Below, piece by piece: positions 34,127 to 45,200 of a stretch of 64,000 bases of DNA. The notes beneath the pieces were generated by a model. It was given only the letters and a program-made list of their open reading frames with translations, did not search any database and was not told where the DNA came from. The stretch covers positions 5,844,906-5,908,905 of the forward strand of contig NC_044290.2 in NCBI RefSeq assembly GCF_004027225.2, given 5' to 3'. Position 1 is the stretch's first letter. Every line of letters starts with the position of its first letter. Origin of the DNA: Strigops habroptila. Taxonomy: Eukaryota > Chordata > Aves > Psittaciformes > Psittacidae. The translations under genes were made by a program, and so were the position numbers.

Positions 34127-37100
34127 GTCAGCAGCTTTTGTACTTGCTCCTCTGCTGCAGCTTGGCTGGCACCTGAGGCTGAACCCCTGTAAGGAACACC
34201 CAGTGCTAAGGGTAGAAAAGCTGTTCCATAAACACTGTTCATCCCCGACTGGGTCCTGTTGGTGAATCTTCTCCAGGAAGGTCTTTGCTCCCCACCTCTT
34301 CTCACCCCCTCGCCTCCGCAGTGTTTAATGCTGCGGATGTTCAAACTCAGCTCCTGGTTCTCATCGTTGGGGTTCTCTCTGATTTCGGGGTACCCCCTCT
34401 CCTGCTCTAACCCAGCATCTCTGCCCAGACCTGGCCTCTCACCCCTCTCCAGTGCCCCATTCCTGCTCTCTGCCCCTCCACACCATGGGGCCACCTCCTC
34501 CTCCTGGCCCATGGGGTCTCCTGCTCACTGGTCACATCTCTGGCCAGAGCCCTGCAGGAGTTTGCCCATCTGGCTCCCACTAACCCAGCTGCGAAGCAGT
34601 GCTGGGATTTCACATTCAGATCAACTTGCTTCCTGTATTACCTGCTTTCTCCATCGCTTTCCCATCATGACAGCTCTGTCTCCAGCCTGGAAGGACCATG
34701 CACCACTAGAGCTGGTGTGTGAAAGAGGCTGGGACTCTCGATGTGGGAGCAAGCAGGAGGTTTTGCACCATATAACATGGTTGTAGCAGGCCCCACGCTG
34801 ACCTTGGTTGCTTTCCAGGTGCTCCAAAGCAAGCAGGGCACAAAGAGTGCTGGATGCTGACATGTTTCTCCTCTCTGCAGACCCCAGCAATGTAGACCTG
34901 GAGAAAGTGGCCAACATTATAGTGGACCAGTCCCTCAAAGACTGCTTGTTCAGCAAGGAGGCAGGGCGCATCTGCTACACCATCATCCAGGTGAGAGCTC
35001 CTCGTGCCTGGTCCTTGGGCTGGGCCAGGAGAGGCTTTGTCCCAGCCCTGTGCCATGATCCAACTCTTCTGCTGCTTGCCCTGTGCAGTGGCAGCATCCA
35101 TACAAGCAGCCAGTGAGCACGGGCAGTTGGCTGCAGCTTTCCTGCCTCTCTGGGCAGTCACAGGACGGTGTCTGTGTGGTCCTGTATCCCCCCAAGTAGC
35201 AGCATCCCCCAGGTAGCAGCATCCCCCTGCCCCTTTCACCCCCCAGTTCATGCCTCCATCCTGCTTTTGTGGGCTCGTAGGCAGAGAGCAAACAAGTTGG
35301 GCAGAGCATCTTCCGGAGGAGCCTGCTGAACCGGCTGCAGCAGGAGTACAAGGACCGGGAGGAGCTGCGCACCCGCTCGCTCCAGGCCTGGATCTGCTAC
35401 GTCACCTTCATCTGCAACATCTTCGACTACCTGAGGGTGAGGAACAGGAGCTGCTGCTGCTGCCTGCGGGTGCCACAAGGGCCCCGGGTGTGCAGAGGTG
35501 CCAGGGCTGGGGTGGTGGATGGGTGCTGAACGGAGCCTCAGGGCCATGGCTCAGCAGTGGGAGCCAGAGCTGGTTCTCAGCACAAGGATGCTGCAAGAAC
35601 TGGTGCTACCTACAGGCAAGCAAAGAGGTTTGAAGAGGCAGAGCCCTCTCTGGCAACAGTCACAAAGTCTGAGCTTCCCTGTTTTGTACCTGGTGTTTGA
35701 AATCCCCTGTTTTGCCTGCTCCCAGATGTCCCAGATTGAACTAGTTTAGTCCTGGGGGGACCTGTGGGTGCTGATACAATTTCTAGCCCATGTACTGACA
35801 GAGGTCGTCTGCAAGCCTTTGCTGCAGTGTGTGTGCTGGGAGTAGATGTAAAAATGATGCAAACAGAGCTGCAGGCAGGAAAATGCTGTTGCAACAAGTG
35901 CATTTCCCATGGCTACCTGCTTACACTTAAAAATAGATGGTTTTCACATCATTGTGCAGCTTCTCTGGCTCCTGGAGGCTCAAGTGTCTGCTCTCCTGCG
36001 TGAATCCCACCAATAGAGAGTTTAGCAGCACAACTAAATGCTGCTCCCTTCTTTGAAGAGCAGCAAGGGGACAGCTATTTAGAATAGCTGCAGACTCCCC
36101 CCTTTCTGCCCCCTTTCTGCCCCCAAGCTGACCATGGCTCCTGCCTCCTTGCAGGTGAACAACATGCCCATGATGGCTCTGGTGAACCCCGTTTACGACT
36201 GTCTGTTCCGGCTGGCACAGCCCGACAGCCTGTGCAAGGAGGAAGAGGTGAGTGCAGAGAAGAGGGATGCTGATGTGCCAAGGACCAGCGAAAGGCACAG
36301 CCCGGGGGGATGCAGGAGGGAGAGCTGCCTCCTGGGATGTGCTGGAAGGAGACCTGCCGGGCAGGAGGGTTTGCAGAGAGGAAGCAGGATGGAGGTGCTG
36401 GTTGGGACTCCCTTGCCCAGGCTGCGCGTCCTCCCTTGGGGCAGCTTTTCCCCTCCGTTGCCCAAATGTCATCACTGGAGATGCAGCAGCACACCTGGAA
36501 GCAGGGATTGTCTGCTGCTACACAGGTTCAATCCCATCATGTGAGAAAAACACTGACGATTCCCCCATTTTCACAGAATCCAGCTGCTTTTCCAGCATTC
36601 CCAACTGCTGGACATGTGGAAAAGCAGCTGCCACAGTGATATGCTGGGGCACTGGGAGGTGGTGGCAGGTAGCTGCTGTGGCTGTGCAGGGTGGCTCTGT
36701 GTCCCCACAGGTCCCAGGCTGTGCTCTGTGATGCTTTGTGTGGCTGCTGCTCACCTGCCCGGGGCTGCAGCATTGATGCTGAGCCAGACCCCCGTGGGCT
36801 GGAGAAGGATCTGTTGGAGCTGGAGCTTCACACAACCTGTGTGGGGCATGGCAGAGCCAGGCGAGGGGCTCCTATAGAACGTAGGGGCCTTGGATGGGCC
36901 CTTTGTGGTTTTTCTTCCCTTTCAGCACAACCCTCCCACCCCTGCAGCCCATTGACTTTCTCCTCTTCTCCAAAGACCAGTTAGTGCCTATTTCCTGCAA
37001 ATCACTGGGCTTTATAAGAGCTTTAGTGCACGTTCCAAGCACTTCCCTCTGTTCTTGGAGGCACCTTCAGCCTCAGGTTCAGCCTTGCCATCATCTCTTG

Positions 37101-37617
37101 GCCATCCTGCAGGAAATTAATGGTTTTCCACCCGTTGTGGGTGCATTTCTCTGGCAGTTTTATCTGAGAGATGGGAGTTGAGGATGTGCTTTTCCAGTGC
37201 TTTTGCCAGAAGGGACATTGAGCTTCTCCTGCATCACAGCAGCTTTGGGGAAGCAGAACCATCACCTGTTGGAAATCCAGAACAGAGAGAACAGGATGAG
37301 TTGGTCCATAAGTGACTGATGGGGACCTCTAGAGATGTGCCAAAGCTCTTCATTCCCTTCTACTCAGCCATCTTCTCTTCCTTCTGAAGGTGGACTGCTT
37401 GGTCCTACAGCTCCACCGCATCGGCGAGCAGCTGGAGAAGATGAACTCCCAGCGGATGGACGAGCTCTTCTCCCTCCTCCGGGACGGTTTCCTCCTGCAG
37501 GAAGGGCTCAGCTCCCTGTCCCAGCTCCTGCTGCTGGAGATCATCGAGTTCCGAGCTGCCGACTGGAAGATGACGGACGCTGCCCAGAAGTACTATTACA
37601 GTGAAGTGACGGATTAA
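34045..37617 (+). CDS. MIF4GD: MIF4GD (SLIP1), MIF4G domain-containing protein
   Basis: Small protein made almost wholly of a MIF4G HEAT-type domain. The mammalian protein (SLIP1) binds stem-loop binding protein SLBP on replication-dependent histone mRNAs and connects it to the cap-binding translation machinery. Coding segments: 34045-34126, 34881-34990, 35281-35436, 36155-36247, 37390-37617, giving 669 nt and 222 aa, exactly the human length. Sequence is highly conserved, for example EEYKIQSFDTETQKLLKTAL at the start, ICYVTFICNIFDYLRVNNMP in the middle, and QKYYYSEVTD at the end. The ATG sits at the conserved start. The first-exon donor is gtcagc, a weaker donor than the others. Its 3' end faces that of MRPS7. 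Confidence 0.96.
34881..34990 (+). CDS. MIF4GD: MIF4GD coding exon 2
   Basis: Residues 28-64: PSNVDLEKVANIIVDQSLKD through AGRICYTIIQ. Acceptor tctgcag; donor gtgaga. Confidence 0.95.
35281..35436 (+). CDS. MIF4GD: MIF4GD coding exon 3
   Basis: Residues 65-116: AESKQVGQSIFRRSLLNRLQ through ICNIFDYLR, the middle of the MIF4G helical array. Phase 0 at both ends. Acceptor ctcgtag; donor gtgagg. Confidence 0.96.
36155..36247 (+). CDS. MIF4GD: MIF4GD coding exon 4
   Basis: Residues 117-147: VNNMPMMALVNPVYDCLFRL through SLCKEEE. Phase 0 at both ends. Acceptor cttgcag; donor gtgagt. Confidence 0.96.
37390..37617 (+). CDS. MIF4GD: MIF4GD coding exon 5 and stop
   Basis: Residues 148-222: VDCLVLQLHRIGEQLEKMNS through the C-terminal YYYSEVTD, then TAA. 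Confidence 0.97.
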   Translation: MDCLVLQLHRIGEQLEKMNSQRMDELFSLLRDGFLLQEGLSSLSQLLLLEIIEFRAADWKMTDAAQKYYYSEVTD

Positions 37618-38360
37618 GCTCTGCAGCAGAGGGGAGACGTCCCCAGCACCTTCACCAGCAAGCTTCATACCAAGTTTGAGTTTCTTTTCACATCAATGTT
37701 CTTCTAGCACTTCCTATAAATCGGATTGATACTGGGTAGAGCCTCTGGGCACTCTGTGAGGCTACAACTGGTGCTAACCTGACTTCGGAGGTTGGGAGAG
37801 GTGGGAAGGGCACGTTTAACCCAGGAATTCTACCACTGATTTTGGCTAATATTAGGCTGCTGCCAGCAAAGAGCAAGCTTTGAGTTTCCAGCTCAAACCA
37901 GCATTTTCTGAGTGTTAAAAGCACAATTTAGGCTGAGAACATCTTGGTTTATCCAAGAGCTGCGGGAGGCAGAGGGGAAATCCATCCCAGCTCAGGTTGT
38001 ACGCGGTTCTCTGGGACAAGCCACACAGAACACTGTGGCCTCACAAACAGCTCAACCAAGTGCTGTTTTCCCAGGCTCCTTCCAGCACCTGCGTGCACAC
38101 AGCCACGAGTACCTGCCCCAGGGCTCTGGTGGTTGGTTCTACAGAACACAACTACTCCCATGTCGTTCCTTGCTACATGTGCAGGTCCCTGAGCACACGT
38201 AGCCAGGAACAGGTTTTGTAAGTTTTATACAACAACTGTTGTGTTTTATCAGGCTTTAGGGAGTTTCAACTACGGAATGTTTCTTATCATAGACAAAGCA
38301 AAACAACAAAATAGTCTATTGAAGGATTTTTTTCTAATAAAAGTTTTCCACTAACATGCC
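37618..38360 (+). other. MIF4GD: MIF4GD 3' UTR
   Basis: About 0.74 kb to the poly(A) signal at 38336. No further features recognised. Confidence 0.75.
38336..38341 (+). terminator. MIF4GD: MIF4GD poly(A) signal AATAAA
   Basis: Canonical hexamer after a T-rich run, followed by tttctctctgc-type sequence. Only about 200-300 bases from the opposing MRPS7 poly(A) signals. Confidence 0.8.
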
Positions 38361-38554
38361 CTGCTTTCTCTCTGCACAGCTGCTGAGCTTTACTTAAAGG
38401 TTACTCCTGACTTAAGGCTTCAATACTCATTTTCTCCTTAGGTGTAGGGTGTCAGCTTGGCCTGGTACAACCAGGGTAACTGGAAAGAGCAGTGTGAGAT
38501 TCAACCAACAGACACAAAGGTTTGGACATGAGAAACCTTTCCCATACAACTGGT

Positions 38555-38637
38555 TTTATTTTGCTGTTTTTGCCATCAAACCTGCACAGACAATGCTGCT
38601 GATGACCAGAAGCAGTAATCAAAAAGGGCCTTTTATT
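38555..38637 (-). terminator. MRPS7: MRPS7 candidate poly(A) signals (minus strand)
   Basis: Two AATAAA hexamers read on the minus strand, at 38632-38637 and 38555-38560, lie about 410 and 490 bases past the MRPS7 stop. Which is used cannot be told from sequence. Confidence 0.55.
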
Positions 38638-39049
38638 GCCTTTTGTACCGTTGCTGCTAAGGGTGGTTGTGGTGTGGGAAAAAATCCAGCTCTGTTTGTA
38701 GCTGTGCAGCCAAAACCATTGCTGATTGCAGGAGCAGAGACTGACAAGTCTCCAGTAAAGGTAAGTGGAAGATTATTTTGTACAGCATTGCTGTAAGAAA
38801 ACATCTAAGGCTTCTCTTCACAGGACAGTGATGACGAAGTAACCAGAGCAGGGGTTGGTAACTCCACACTCCTCCTTTTCCCATCCAAAGAAGCACAGAG
38901 GAACCTTGTGGGATCAGATGAGCTCTCCCTGGCTTAGTTCAGAAGCTGTCTGGAAGGGATCTTCCCTCTTTCCCTCTTCTTTCTGCCCAGTTTCTCCCAG
39001 GCAGGCAGGCGGCGCTGGGGCTGGTGGCACCGTGTCCCATGCACAGTCC

Positions 39050-39271
39050 CTACCACCAGCGGTAGTGGGCATAAGCCCGGTTGGCCTCTGCCATCTTGTG
39101 CAGCACGTGCTTCTTCTTGATGATGGGGCCCTCGTTGTTGTAGGCCTGGAGCAGCTCCTGGGAGAGCTTCTCGGGCATCAGCGTCCGGCGGTGCTTGTTC
39201 TCCCTGCACTCGGTGATCAACCACTTCATGGCCAGGAAGCGCTTCCGATTGTCCTTCAGAGGGACTGGGAC
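39050..39271 (-). CDS. MRPS7: MRPS7 coding exon 5 and stop
   Basis: Residues 161-233: [20 protein letters not shown] through [16 protein letters not shown], then TAG. It includes the beta-arm region following exon 4. Acceptor ccccag. Confidence 0.97.
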   Translation of the reverse strand, partial: VPVPLKDNRKRFLAMKWLITECRENKHRRTLMPEKLSQELLQAYNNEGPIIKKKHVLHKMAEANRAYAHYRWW

Positions 39272-42083
39272 CTGGGGAAGGTTCAAACCATAACAGTTGT
39301 CACACTGCGAGGGTGATATCACATCTCACAGTTATCACACTGTGAGGGTGCAGTAACCTGCTCTGCTCCAGCACTCACACAGATCCACCCCACGCTGCAG
39401 CTCCAGTGCCTGCATGCTGCTCTCTGCACTAAAACCAGCTCCCAGCACCTCCTCTCCCCCAATTCACCTCCTCTGCCCACAGAAACCGGCCACTGATACC
39501 AAATGATGTTCTGATCAGCCCTGCTACTGCCTTGGTATGGGCTCTGGAAGGACTTCTGGGCTGTTTGGAAGCTGGAACCCGGCTGGTTTGTGCTGCAGAG
39601 ATGGGAGATGGTCCCCACTCCCTGGCACTGAATGACAGAAATGCCTCCTATCTTATTTCCCCACCAGGTCTCCATGTTGCAGAGCCTTTACTTAAAGACA
39701 GGTTCTGCTCATTTTCAACCCTCCACTGTATGTAGTTGATGTTTTCTGCTACACTGACCTGCCCCAGGGCTTTGGGACCTCTACCCAAGCACTGTGGTGC
39801 AGCACAGAGGATGACACTGGTAGTCCTGGGACTGCCGAGTTGTCTGCTGCCTGTCATTGATCTCTGTCTCCTTGGACAACGTTTGCTGCATACCCCTCAT
39901 CTCATCAGAGAAGCAGAGACCATTGCTGACAGGGGAACTGCCATGCTCAGAGGCTGGGATCCTGATCTTGGTTTTAATGTGGTTTTAATCCCGATTGCAA
40001 AGTGTCTCTCCAAGGGGAGAAAAGCTTGAGCTCAGGGATGGAACCACTTCATCTGCTTCCCTAATCCTGTCCCAGCCAGATGTGCTCCCAGGCCCCCCTT
40101 TCACCTGGTAGGTTTTGCCTCCTCTTGTGATGCTGGTGAGCCCAATGATGGGCTGGCAGTTTTTGAGAGCCTGGTTGAAAATGACATAAGGGTTGCATTC
40201 AATTGTCTCCTTCTCATCTTCTGGAGCTTTGTGGTACTTCTCCAGCTGCTTCCTCTTAATGGTCTCTAGAGTCTTGGGACAAAGACAAGAAAGGAGACAT
40301 GCAGAGCAGATGGCTCATCCCACTCCATGAAGGTTCATCACTTTTACAAGCACCCCATTTTCACTTGAGCAGCTGGGGAACATTTGGACACCGTGTGTCC
40401 CTGTTCCAAGGGTGGAACACACCAGATGGGACCATCAGCTAAAACCAGTTACTGTAGGTCAGAGCAGGGGTCAAAACTGTGACACATCTGTGAGATTTCA
40501 TTGGCAAATTATACAGAATATAAGGCATGAAAGAGCTGGAAGGAAGATTATTTGAGAAAATTATGCTTTTAAGGGTATTATCTGGAGTTTATGCAGTACA
40601 TAAGGTCCAAGGGCTACTGAAGAGTGGAAAGAGAACGTTCTCCATTAGGCTCTCACCACCTGGGCTGTGAGCTGAGTGAAATTGGGGCTTGTACAAAATG
40701 TCTTGTCAGGTAAGTAACAGCGAGAAAATGTGTGTGCAGGGACAAATGTGTCAGGACCACAGGGATGACCCGAGTTGTTGTATTTCCTAACTCCAGTGGA
40801 CTTGATGTCCCAGCCTTCCATTTTGTATGGGTTTAACCTAACAGAAGAAATGTGAGTTCTCACCTGAGCCATGAGGCTTCTGGCCAGCACTTTATTTCCA
40901 CCCTTCATCATCATATTGGTGAATTTACTGTAAACACAAAGCCAAAGGTGATTTGATTTTAATCACCCACAGAAATAAGCCACCCCCTTTGTGCCGTTCC
41001 CGTCATTAAGTCTGGGGGCTCCTGAATCTGCTGTGATTATCTCTAAGCACCGTCAGTCAAAGGACTGGCTTTGTGGGGAAAAGATTAACCTGGAATTAAA
41101 GGATTGTGCTGTACTAGAAGGCAACGGGCAGCACAGCAAGACAAGGCTGAGGAGCACAGCTCCCTGGCATTTTGGCTCCACAGGACCTCGCTGTAACACA
41201 GGAGATGCTGCTTTCTCTGACCTGATCATGGGGTCGCTGAACACGGAGCTGGAGAGAGTGGGGGGTGCAGCTTTTATGGGCTGAACAGCCTTAAGCTCCA
41301 GTTTTTCCTTTTCCTCATCCGTCAGCTCCTCTGAAGGTTTCCGGTACAATTCCTTGTTCACTTCTGGCTCGACGTAACTGGGGTTGTAGCGGCTCCATCT
41401 CACCTGCGTCAGCCTGCAAAGAACAAGAGGAGGAGGGCTGTAAACTCACACGTACAATACGTCATGACATGGGGAGATGTGAACACATCTCAGAGGGACA
41501 CATTGGACTTGTGAGACATCTCCACCTTCCTCTCCATCACTGCATTTCCACCACGAGGCACATTCCAGGCCAGGCTGGATGTGGTTCTGGATAAGCTGGT
41601 CTAGTCAAGTTGAAATAGATTGCAGGGGGGTTGAACTAGATGATCTTAAGGTCCTTTCCAACCCAAACCATTCTGTGATTCCATAAATCAGGAGTTTCGC
41701 TGCAAACCACGCCAAAGGCACGGGTGGGACAGCGAATCCCAGGCACAGCACCGGGCTCCTGCCTCACCCGAGCCTCCCCGAGGGCCCAGCCTGTGCGTGC
41801 CTCAAACACACACCGTTCTGCACCCGTGCCGCAGGGGCGAATACCTTAAACCGGCAACCCATCCACCACCCACCGCGGGAGGCGCATCTCGGTGCGGAGC
41901 AAGCGGGCTTCGAGCCCGCCGCACCCACGCCCCGCAGGCAGCCCAAACAACCGCAACCCGTGCGCGGGGACCACCCCATCACCCCCCGCTCCCCGCGCCC
42001 GTGTGTGGGTGCCCCGGCCCCGCTCACCGCGGCAGCCATGCCCGCAGCCGCCAGCCCAGCGCCGCCGCCATGGGCGCCGCCAT
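39050..42083 (-). CDS. MRPS7: MRPS7, small-subunit mitochondrial ribosomal protein uS7m
   Basis: Component of the mitoribosome 28S subunit head that binds 12S rRNA near the decoding and exit region, as bacterial S7 does. Minus-strand coding segments in transcript order: 42083-42028, 41413-41222, 40927-40864, 40272-40105, 39271-39050. They total 702 nt and 233 aa (human 242). The N-terminus ([19 protein letters not shown]) is a short Arg/Ala-rich sequence fitting a mitochondrial presequence. [20 protein letters not shown] follows, then the S7 core ([18 protein letters not shown]), [36 protein letters not shown] and the C-terminal [11 protein letters not shown]. The upstream ATG (42083-42081) is chosen because its start (MAAP) and its context, A at -3 and G at +4, match the orthologue; a second in-frame ATG is four codons later. 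Confidence 0.96.
39294..39350 (+). repeat. Imperfect direct repeat beside the MRPS7 exon 5 acceptor
   Basis: acagttgtcacactgcgagg and acagttatcacactgtgagg, each followed by gtg, repeat with a 35-bp period, starting about 22 bases upstream (in transcript sense) of exon 5. The minus-strand copies lie where a branch point would be expected. Confidence 0.8.
40105..40272 (-). CDS. MRPS7: MRPS7 coding exon 4
   Basis: Residues 105-160: [39 protein letters not shown] and ITRGGKTYQ. Phase 0 at both ends. Acceptor cccaag; donor gtgaaa. Confidence 0.95.
40864..40927 (-). CDS. MRPS7: MRPS7 coding exon 3
   Basis: Residues 83-104: [21 protein letters not shown], the RNA-binding start of the S7 fold. 64 nt. 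Acceptor tttacag; donor gtgaga. Confidence 0.95.
41222..41413 (-). CDS. MRPS7: MRPS7 coding exon 2
   Basis: Residues 19-82 plus two bases of 83: [40 protein letters not shown] and SSVFSDPMI. Donor gtcaga; acceptor tttgcag. Confidence 0.95.
41561..41686 (+). mobile_element. CR1 LINE 3' fragment
   Basis: Diverged copy ending ttccaacccaaaccattctg and tgattcc. Lies in MRPS7 intron 1, antisense to MRPS7 and about 150 bp from its exon 2. Confidence 0.88.
42028..42083 (-). CDS. MRPS7: MRPS7 coding exon 1 (mitochondrial presequence)
   Basis: Residues 1-18 and two bases of R19. Alanine-, arginine- and tryptophan-rich with no acidic residue, as expected for matrix import. Donor gtgagc. It lies in the shared CpG island with GGA3. 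Confidence 0.9.
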
Positions 42084-42199
42084 CTTCCCTGCGGGGCGGA
42101 GCCAAGCGCGGGAAAGAGGAGGGGGCGGTCCTTAGGTTGGCCACGCCCCCCTCCCAGAGCGGGTGTTGCGCGGGCGGGGCGGGGCTTGGGGCCGGCAAC

Positions 42200-42239
42200 A
42201 TGGCGGAGGCGGAAGGGGAGAGCCTGGAGTCGTGGCTCA
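42200..42239 (+). CDS. GGA3: GGA3 coding exon 1
   Basis: Residues 1-13 (MAEAEGESLESWL) plus one base of N14. Start context aacATGG has A at -3. Donor gtgagt. Confidence 0.95.
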
Positions 42240-45200
42240 GTGAGTACCCGCGGAGCCCCCGCCTCAGCGCCGGGGTCCCGCTCCCCTCCTCGGCACCCCC
42301 CCAGCACCGGCACCGCCACCCGCGCCCTTCCCATCGCCGCTCCGCTCTCCTCAACCCCGCGCCCTTCCCCATCACCTCAGCGCTGCCCCCCCCCACCCAC
42401 CACCCCGTCCGCCTCAGCGTGGCCGGGCAGGGGAGGCGGAGGGCGGGTCGGTGCACCCCGGGCGCACGGAAAGGGGCTGAGGCCTCGCGGGGTCGCGGCC
42501 GCCGATCGCCCGCTCGGGTGTCCTGCGGCCCCGGCCGGGGAGGAGAGGCGCGGGGCGCTGGGGGGTGGTTGTTGTAGGGTCCATGGTTTGGGTCCGTTAA
42601 TCGATGTGGTGCCCGGGAGGGGTGAGCAATGGGCGGGTTTGGAGCTCGCCTTGCGGGGCTGTGGGGTATTTTGGCCATGGAGGCTCATATATGTGTGTGT
42701 TCTCCCTGCTCCTGGGTTTTGGTTGTGTACAAAGCACTGCGCTGTTGGAAGTGCCCAGCCTTGGTGGTGGTTGTGAGGCTGAGAGCTGTAGGGATTCACC
42801 TAATAAATTGTATTGCTGTGTTACACAACCAGGATGGTGAAGCAGATGGGGTTTGCTCGGTGCCTAGCTGCAGTTTCAGGGTAGGAGGTCTGGGTGTGTG
42901 TTCCGTACAGGCTGGAATGCTTACAAACCCTTTGTCAAGATAAGGTGTATTTTATCACATCAGAGGCAGGTTAAACCCCAAACACGGCCTCTTCATCCCC
43001 AGCCCTTGCTGGGTATCTCCTCAGTGAGTGTCTCTCTGGGGGTCAGGTGGCTTTGGGGCTGTTGGCTGCAGAGAACCTGGTGCTGTGAGATCCCACCCCA
43101 GTGCCGGCAGATCCGGAATGATTCTTGAATGAATCAGTCATAAGAGTGATTGTTTTCCCTATATTCCATGCAGAGGGGCTGCCGCTGCTGTCCCTGGGAG
43201 GTTATCCTGGGCATGACCAGCTTGTTGTCTGGATTGTCTTCTTATTTGAATAGCTATTTGGTTACAGCAGTGAATGAAGTTCTGAAGTACTTGGGCACTA
43301 GGCAAAGAGCAGATGGTCATTAAATATCATAGAGTACAAAGCCTCTTACCCTTTCGGAGTTATCCTTCCATAAACATGATTAATTCTTGTTCTTTCTTGG
43401 TGGTTTTTATATAAAACTCAAACACATACCCAGTATCATCATCTCTTCCAGGAGTTACTGGCTAAATGACGTTTTCAGCTCTTCTTTCTCATTTTAGATC
43501 AATGCCTTCTGGCCCCTCAGCATTTTTGCTCCTCCTCTGAACTCCCACAGTTTGTCAATATCTCTTATTGTAGCCAGTGAGACACATGAAGAAACACCCA
43601 CATCCCATCCTTTTAATCTTCCTCTGAGGAGCACTGACTCACCCAGTTCAGTTTGTGTGTGAAAATATCTCTAGTAGGAATGCTATTTTAGGTTGTGGAG
43701 CCTGGAAGGCTTCCTGCCTGTTTGTTTTGTGGGCTTGTTTTTCAATTGTGGATGTTAAGAGAGAACTTCTCTCTCCTTGGCCGAGCAGGAGGATGTTCTG
43801 CACAGGAGAACACACGCTGAAGGGTAGCGTTACAAAGGCCTTACTCACTGTGAGTAGTGCAGTGAGCCTGACTGCAGAGGTGTACACGTTTTTCAAGGCT
43901 CGAGTGTTGCATTCTCATTTCAGAGGATGCTTTTATGCCAGGTCACTGCCACAGTGATTTGTGCTGGTGTGATTTGTGCTGGTGTGATTCGGTTGCTCCT
44001 CCCATCATAGGGAGCACAGAGCATTTAGTGTATGTGAATTAGTGGAGGCTGGTGCAGCTTCCACCAGGCGTCCTGAGGGCTTTATTCTTCTAACCATCAC
44101 AAAGCTGTGCTGTCCCCACTGCTAACCTGCTGTGCCCTTCCTAAAGGAAAGGGTGGAATTGCTCAGCCAACTTCCCGGTCACAGGAAGGTGGAAAATTGC
44201 CTCTTGCCAATGATTTTTCCTCTGTACCTTCCACGCTGCCCTGTCTGTCATCAGGTGGAGGCATAGACCCAGGAAGTAACATCATCCTCGTGTCCTAATA
44301 CTGCAGCAAGATCTGCACTTCAGCCAGTGATGATCCAGCATCTTCATGTTTCCTGCCTCAGCTCAGGCAGCTGGGAGGAAAGAAGGTGATTCTGCTGTTC
44401 CTGCCAGCAGGCTCTGCTGCACTGAGCTGAAATAGAGGAGGAGGTTAGGAAATCCTGTCAGTTGTACAAACACAGCTGGAGCCCTTGACTTTAGCACTGC
44501 CTTTACTGCATCCAGAAGGAAGCTGTCTGTGTCTCACTCGTGTCAGGCTTAGGCACTGCGTCTCCATGTGATAGATGCAGATGGATGAAGTATTACGGCT
44601 GTCTTCAGTTCTTTTTCCCTTGTGTTGTCATGGGTCAGCATTCTCCTCCTCCTGGGGATACAAACAAAATCAGGCTGTTAGACTCAACATGCTTGGGCTG
44701 GGGGTTCCCAATTCATGTGCTAAGCCTGACCTGGGGGAAAGCCTTTGTTGGGATGGCTTTTGTCTCATTTCAGAAGTAAACCTGGGAAAATATGAGCTCT
44801 CATTACCAGGCAGTTAATGTCTGTGGTTCTCTGCCTTTCAACAGCTGTTTCTCTGTACAGAAAAGAAGCACCTTTGTTTCATATCTGATGATGCATCTGC
44901 ATGTTAACTCCTGTTCCAGGGTCTAGCAGAGCAACTGAGGGCTGAATGGCCCTGGTGCTTAGGTCAGGTATGAAGCAACTTTATATGTCCAAGGATTTGA
45001 TATTCCAGAGTGCCAAACTCTCCTTCCTGGAGTGAATCCTTTCATGTAAGTGTTGAAGCATATCTATAAGGCACTGCAGAGGAGCTCCCTGCCCACATCT
45101 GAAGTGTTCTGTGTAAAAACAGAGGACTTTTAAGTTATGCCTCGATAGACATGGTGCAGCTTCATGTAGGGGTGTCCTACAAAGGGGAATTTAGCTCACT

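Larger units (their letters stand above)
41760..42560. promoter_or_regulatory. CpG island over the MRPS7-GGA3 head-to-head promoter
   Basis: The two start codons are 116 bp apart on opposite strands (42083 for MRPS7, 42200 for GGA3). The spacer has several GC boxes (gggcggt, a gggcggggcgggg run, ccacgcccc) and no TATA box. Both ATGs lie in an ATGGCGG context resembling YY1 sites; on the MRPS7 side the match is aagATGGCGGC. The promoter is inferred to be bidirectional. Confidence 0.85.

Noticed and set aside
41764-42678. 304-codon minus-strand open frame over the MRPS7-GGA3 promoter
   Set aside because: GC-rich CpG-island sequence with few stop codons; Pro/Arg/Ala/Gly-rich translation; overlaps MRPS7 exon 1 and GGA3 exon 1 in other frames.
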